Assembly: GCF_016907475.1 (NCBI RefSeq)
Contig: NZ_JAFBCA010000001.1
Location: forward strand, 62,001-126,000
DNA length: 64,000 nt
Reading direction: 5' to 3'
Origin: Nocardioides cavernae
GTDB taxonomy: Bacteria > Actinomycetota > Actinomycetes > Propionibacteriales > Nocardioidaceae
Shown here in pieces: positions 59,978 to 64,000 of the stretch. Under the pieces are notes generated by a model. It was not told where the DNA came from. It saw only the letters and a program-made list of their open reading frames with translations, and searched no databases. The translations under genes and the position numbers were made by a program. Position 1 is the stretch's first letter. Each line of letters starts with the position of its first letter.

Positions 59978-60991
59978 GTGGCGAAGGCCTCGTCGGTCAA
60001 GGACGTCGCTGCGCTCGCCCACGTGTCGCTCGGCACCGTGAGCAACGTCCTCAACCGGCCCGAGCGGGTCTCCCCCGCCACCCGGGCGAAGGTCGAGCAG
60101 GCCATGCGCGACCTCGGGTTCGTCCGGAACGAGTCCGCGCGCCAGCTGCGCGCCGGGCGGAGCCGCACGCTGGCCTACGTCCTGCTCGACGCCCGCAACC
60201 CCTTCTTCACCGACGTCGCGCAGGGCGCGGAGCTCGCGGCCGAGTCGGCCGGCCTCTCGCTCTTCCTGTGCCACTCCGACAACCGGGCCTCCCGCGAGGG
60301 CGACTACCTGGCGCACCTCGTGGAGCAGCGGGTGCAGGGGATCCTCGTCACTCCGGTCGACCCGAACGCGGCCGTGCTGGACGACGTACGCCGCAACGGC
60401 ACGCCGCTGGTGATCGTGGACCGCACGCGCGACGACGACCAGTTCTGCTCCGTCGCGGTCGACGACGTCCTCGGCGGGCGGCTGGCCGTCGAGCACCTCG
60501 TGGAGGCCGGGCACACCCGGGTCGCGTTCATCGGCGGCCCCGAGACGATCGGGCAGGTGCGCGACCGCCTCGCGGGCGCCCGCGAGGCCTGGGTCGCCGC
60601 CGGTCTGCCCGAGGACCAGCTGGTCGTGGTCGGCACCGAGGCCCTCACCGTCGCCGAGGGACGCTCGGCGGGCGAGCGGGTGATGGGGATCGCGAGCAGC
60701 CGACGCCCGACCGCGGCGTTCTGCGCCAACGACCTGCTGGCACTCGGCCTGCTCCAGCAGCTCAGCACCGCCGGCCTCACGGTGCCGGGCGACCTGGCCA
60801 TCGTCGGCTACGACGACATCGAGTACGCCGCTGCCGCTGCCGTGCCGCTCACCTCGGTGCGCCAGCCGCGCCAGGAGCTCGGCCGCCGCGCCGCCGAGCT
60901 GGTGCTCGACGAGGCCGAGGACCCCGACCACCGGCACCAGCAGGTCGTCTTCACCCCCGAGCTCGTCGCGCGTCGCTCGACCCGGGGCTGA
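59978..60991 (+). CDS. LacI-family regulator of rhamnose genes
   Basis: A 337-residue LacI-family regulator. SVKDVAALAHVSLGTVSNVLNRPERVSPATRAKVEQAMRDLGFV is the helix-turn-helix and hinge at about 5-50, followed by a periplasmic-binding-like sugar domain (AYVLLDARNPFFTDVAQGAEL, VDDVLGGRLAVEHLVEAGHTRVAFIGGP, AIVGYDDIEYAAAAAVPLTSVRQP). It is divergent from rhaT, so it most likely represses the rha genes and is released by rhamnose or rhamnulose. GTG 59978 has GAGGGGG close upstream. ATG 59960 is the alternative. Confidence 0.85.
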   Translation: MAKASSVKDVAALAHVSLGTVSNVLNRPERVSPATRAKVEQAMRDLGFVRNESARQLRAGRSRTLAYVLLDARNPFFTDVAQGAELAAESAGLSLFLCHSDNRASREGDYLAHLVEQRVQGILVTPVDPNAAVLDDVRRNGTPLVIVDRTRDDDQFCSVAVDDVLGGRLAVEHLVEAGHTRVAFIGGPETIGQVRDRLAGAREAWVAAGLPEDQLVVVGTEALTVAEGRSAGERVMGIASSRRPTAAFCANDLLALGLLQQLSTAGLTVPGDLAIVGYDDIEYAAAAAVPLTSVRQPRQELGRRAAELVLDEAEDPDHRHQQVVFTPELVARRSTRG

Positions 60992-61026
60992 CGCGCCCGG
61001 TCCCGAGCGTGCGCGCCTCCACTCCT

Positions 61027-61040
61027 TCCTGAGGTCAGGA
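61027..61040. terminator. hairpin between convergent genes
   Basis: TCCTGA-GG-TCAGGA (61027-61040), extended by CTC/GAG with a small bulge, lies in the 71-bp gap between the LacI gene and the convergent aldo-keto reductase gene. Candidate terminator. Confidence 0.4.
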
Positions 61041-61062
61041 GTCCGCTCGGTCTTGTGGGACT

Positions 61063-63720
<2,658 letters not shown>

Positions 63721-63833
63721 TCATCTCCATGAGCTCTTGAGGTGTTCGAGGGTCGTGGTGCCTGCCTCCTCTCGACGGTAGGCAGGTGGTCGTCGTGGTG
63801 GGAGTGGCTGTCGCAACCCCCTTCGCCTGCTGA

Positions 63834-64000
63834 TCAGGAACGACGACCGGGGAGGTTCATCTGGTCGAGCCAGTCGGCCACGGCTGCCGGTGCGTCCTCG
63901 CGCACTGTCTCGCCGCGGACGGCGAGGCCGGCGCCGATGTCGGCCCCGGGGCAGGCGGCGGCGTACGCGTCCTCGGCAGTACCAAGACCGCTGACGGCAT
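63834..64000 (-). CDS. flavodoxin-like protein, C-terminal part
   Basis: The last 55 codons of a gene that runs off the right edge. The end reads AYAAACPGADIGAGLAVRGE followed by TVREDAPAAVADWLDQMN, which resembles the C-terminus of flavodoxin-family proteins (final strand and helix). The start is outside the window. Electron transfer is likely, but the N-terminal FMN site cannot be seen. Confidence 0.6.
   Translation of the reverse strand, partial: AVSGLGTAEDAYAAACPGADIGAGLAVRGETVREDAPAAVADWLDQMNLPGRRS

Overview
The window is 64 kb of high-GC DNA that reads as the chromosome of an actinobacterium, most likely Nocardioides or a close relative in the Nocardioidaceae. That is an inference from the very GC-rich third codon positions, the frequent GTG starts, the many 4-bp ATGA/GTGA gene overlaps, an F420-dependent glucose-6-phosphate dehydrogenase, a SigB/SigF-type sigma factor and several ANTAR-domain regulators. 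I see no rRNA, tRNA, insertion sequence, phage module or CRISPR array. About 72 protein genes are supported, one of them cut by the right edge.

Layout. 0.4-9.8 kb holds small housekeeping and stress genes: a SixA-type phosphatase, small membrane proteins, a homocysteine S-methyltransferase coupled to a small 'virulence factor'-family protein, F420-dependent glucose-6-phosphate dehydrogenase, a SigB/SigF-type sigma factor, an AraC regulator and two ANTAR proteins. 9.9-16.7 kb is a tight seven-gene plus-strand operon with four glycosyltransferases, an SRPBCC protein, a phytoene-desaturase-like FAD enzyme and a methyltransferase. It converges on a three-gene minus-strand operon (Zn alcohol dehydrogenase, haem-oxygenase-like diiron oxidase, CDGSH Fe-S protein). 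I do not recognise this combination as a characterised pathway, and it is the best candidate here for an undescribed system. 19.3-22 kb carries further GAF/ANTAR and LuxR regulators. 22-44 kb is a mosaic of single metabolic, transport and regulatory genes: rhomboid and CPBP proteases, PPK2, SulP, a small MscS-like membrane protein, aldo-keto reductases, short-chain dehydrogenases, and TetR genes with visible operators.

43.5-61 kb is an almost complete L-rhamnose regulon on the minus strand. A GH106-type rhamnosidase with a Tat signal would release rhamnose. An ABC importer (RhaT, two permeases, RhaS) takes it up. RhaM, RhaI and RhaB convert it to L-rhamnulose-1-phosphate. A fused aldolase-dehydrogenase makes DHAP and lactate, and a LutABC complex can oxidise lactate to pyruvate. 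A divergent LacI regulator faces palindromic operators just ahead of the transporter genes. The right end has two aldo-keto reductases, an SDR and the tail of a flavodoxin-like gene.

Several RNA or DNA structures were read by eye: a hairpin that hides the Shine-Dalgarno of a 78-residue protein behind the end of the upstream gene, a strong hairpin after rhaS, paired TetR operators, and an unexplained repeat element near 29 kb. All functions are read from sequence motifs and family knowledge without database searches.
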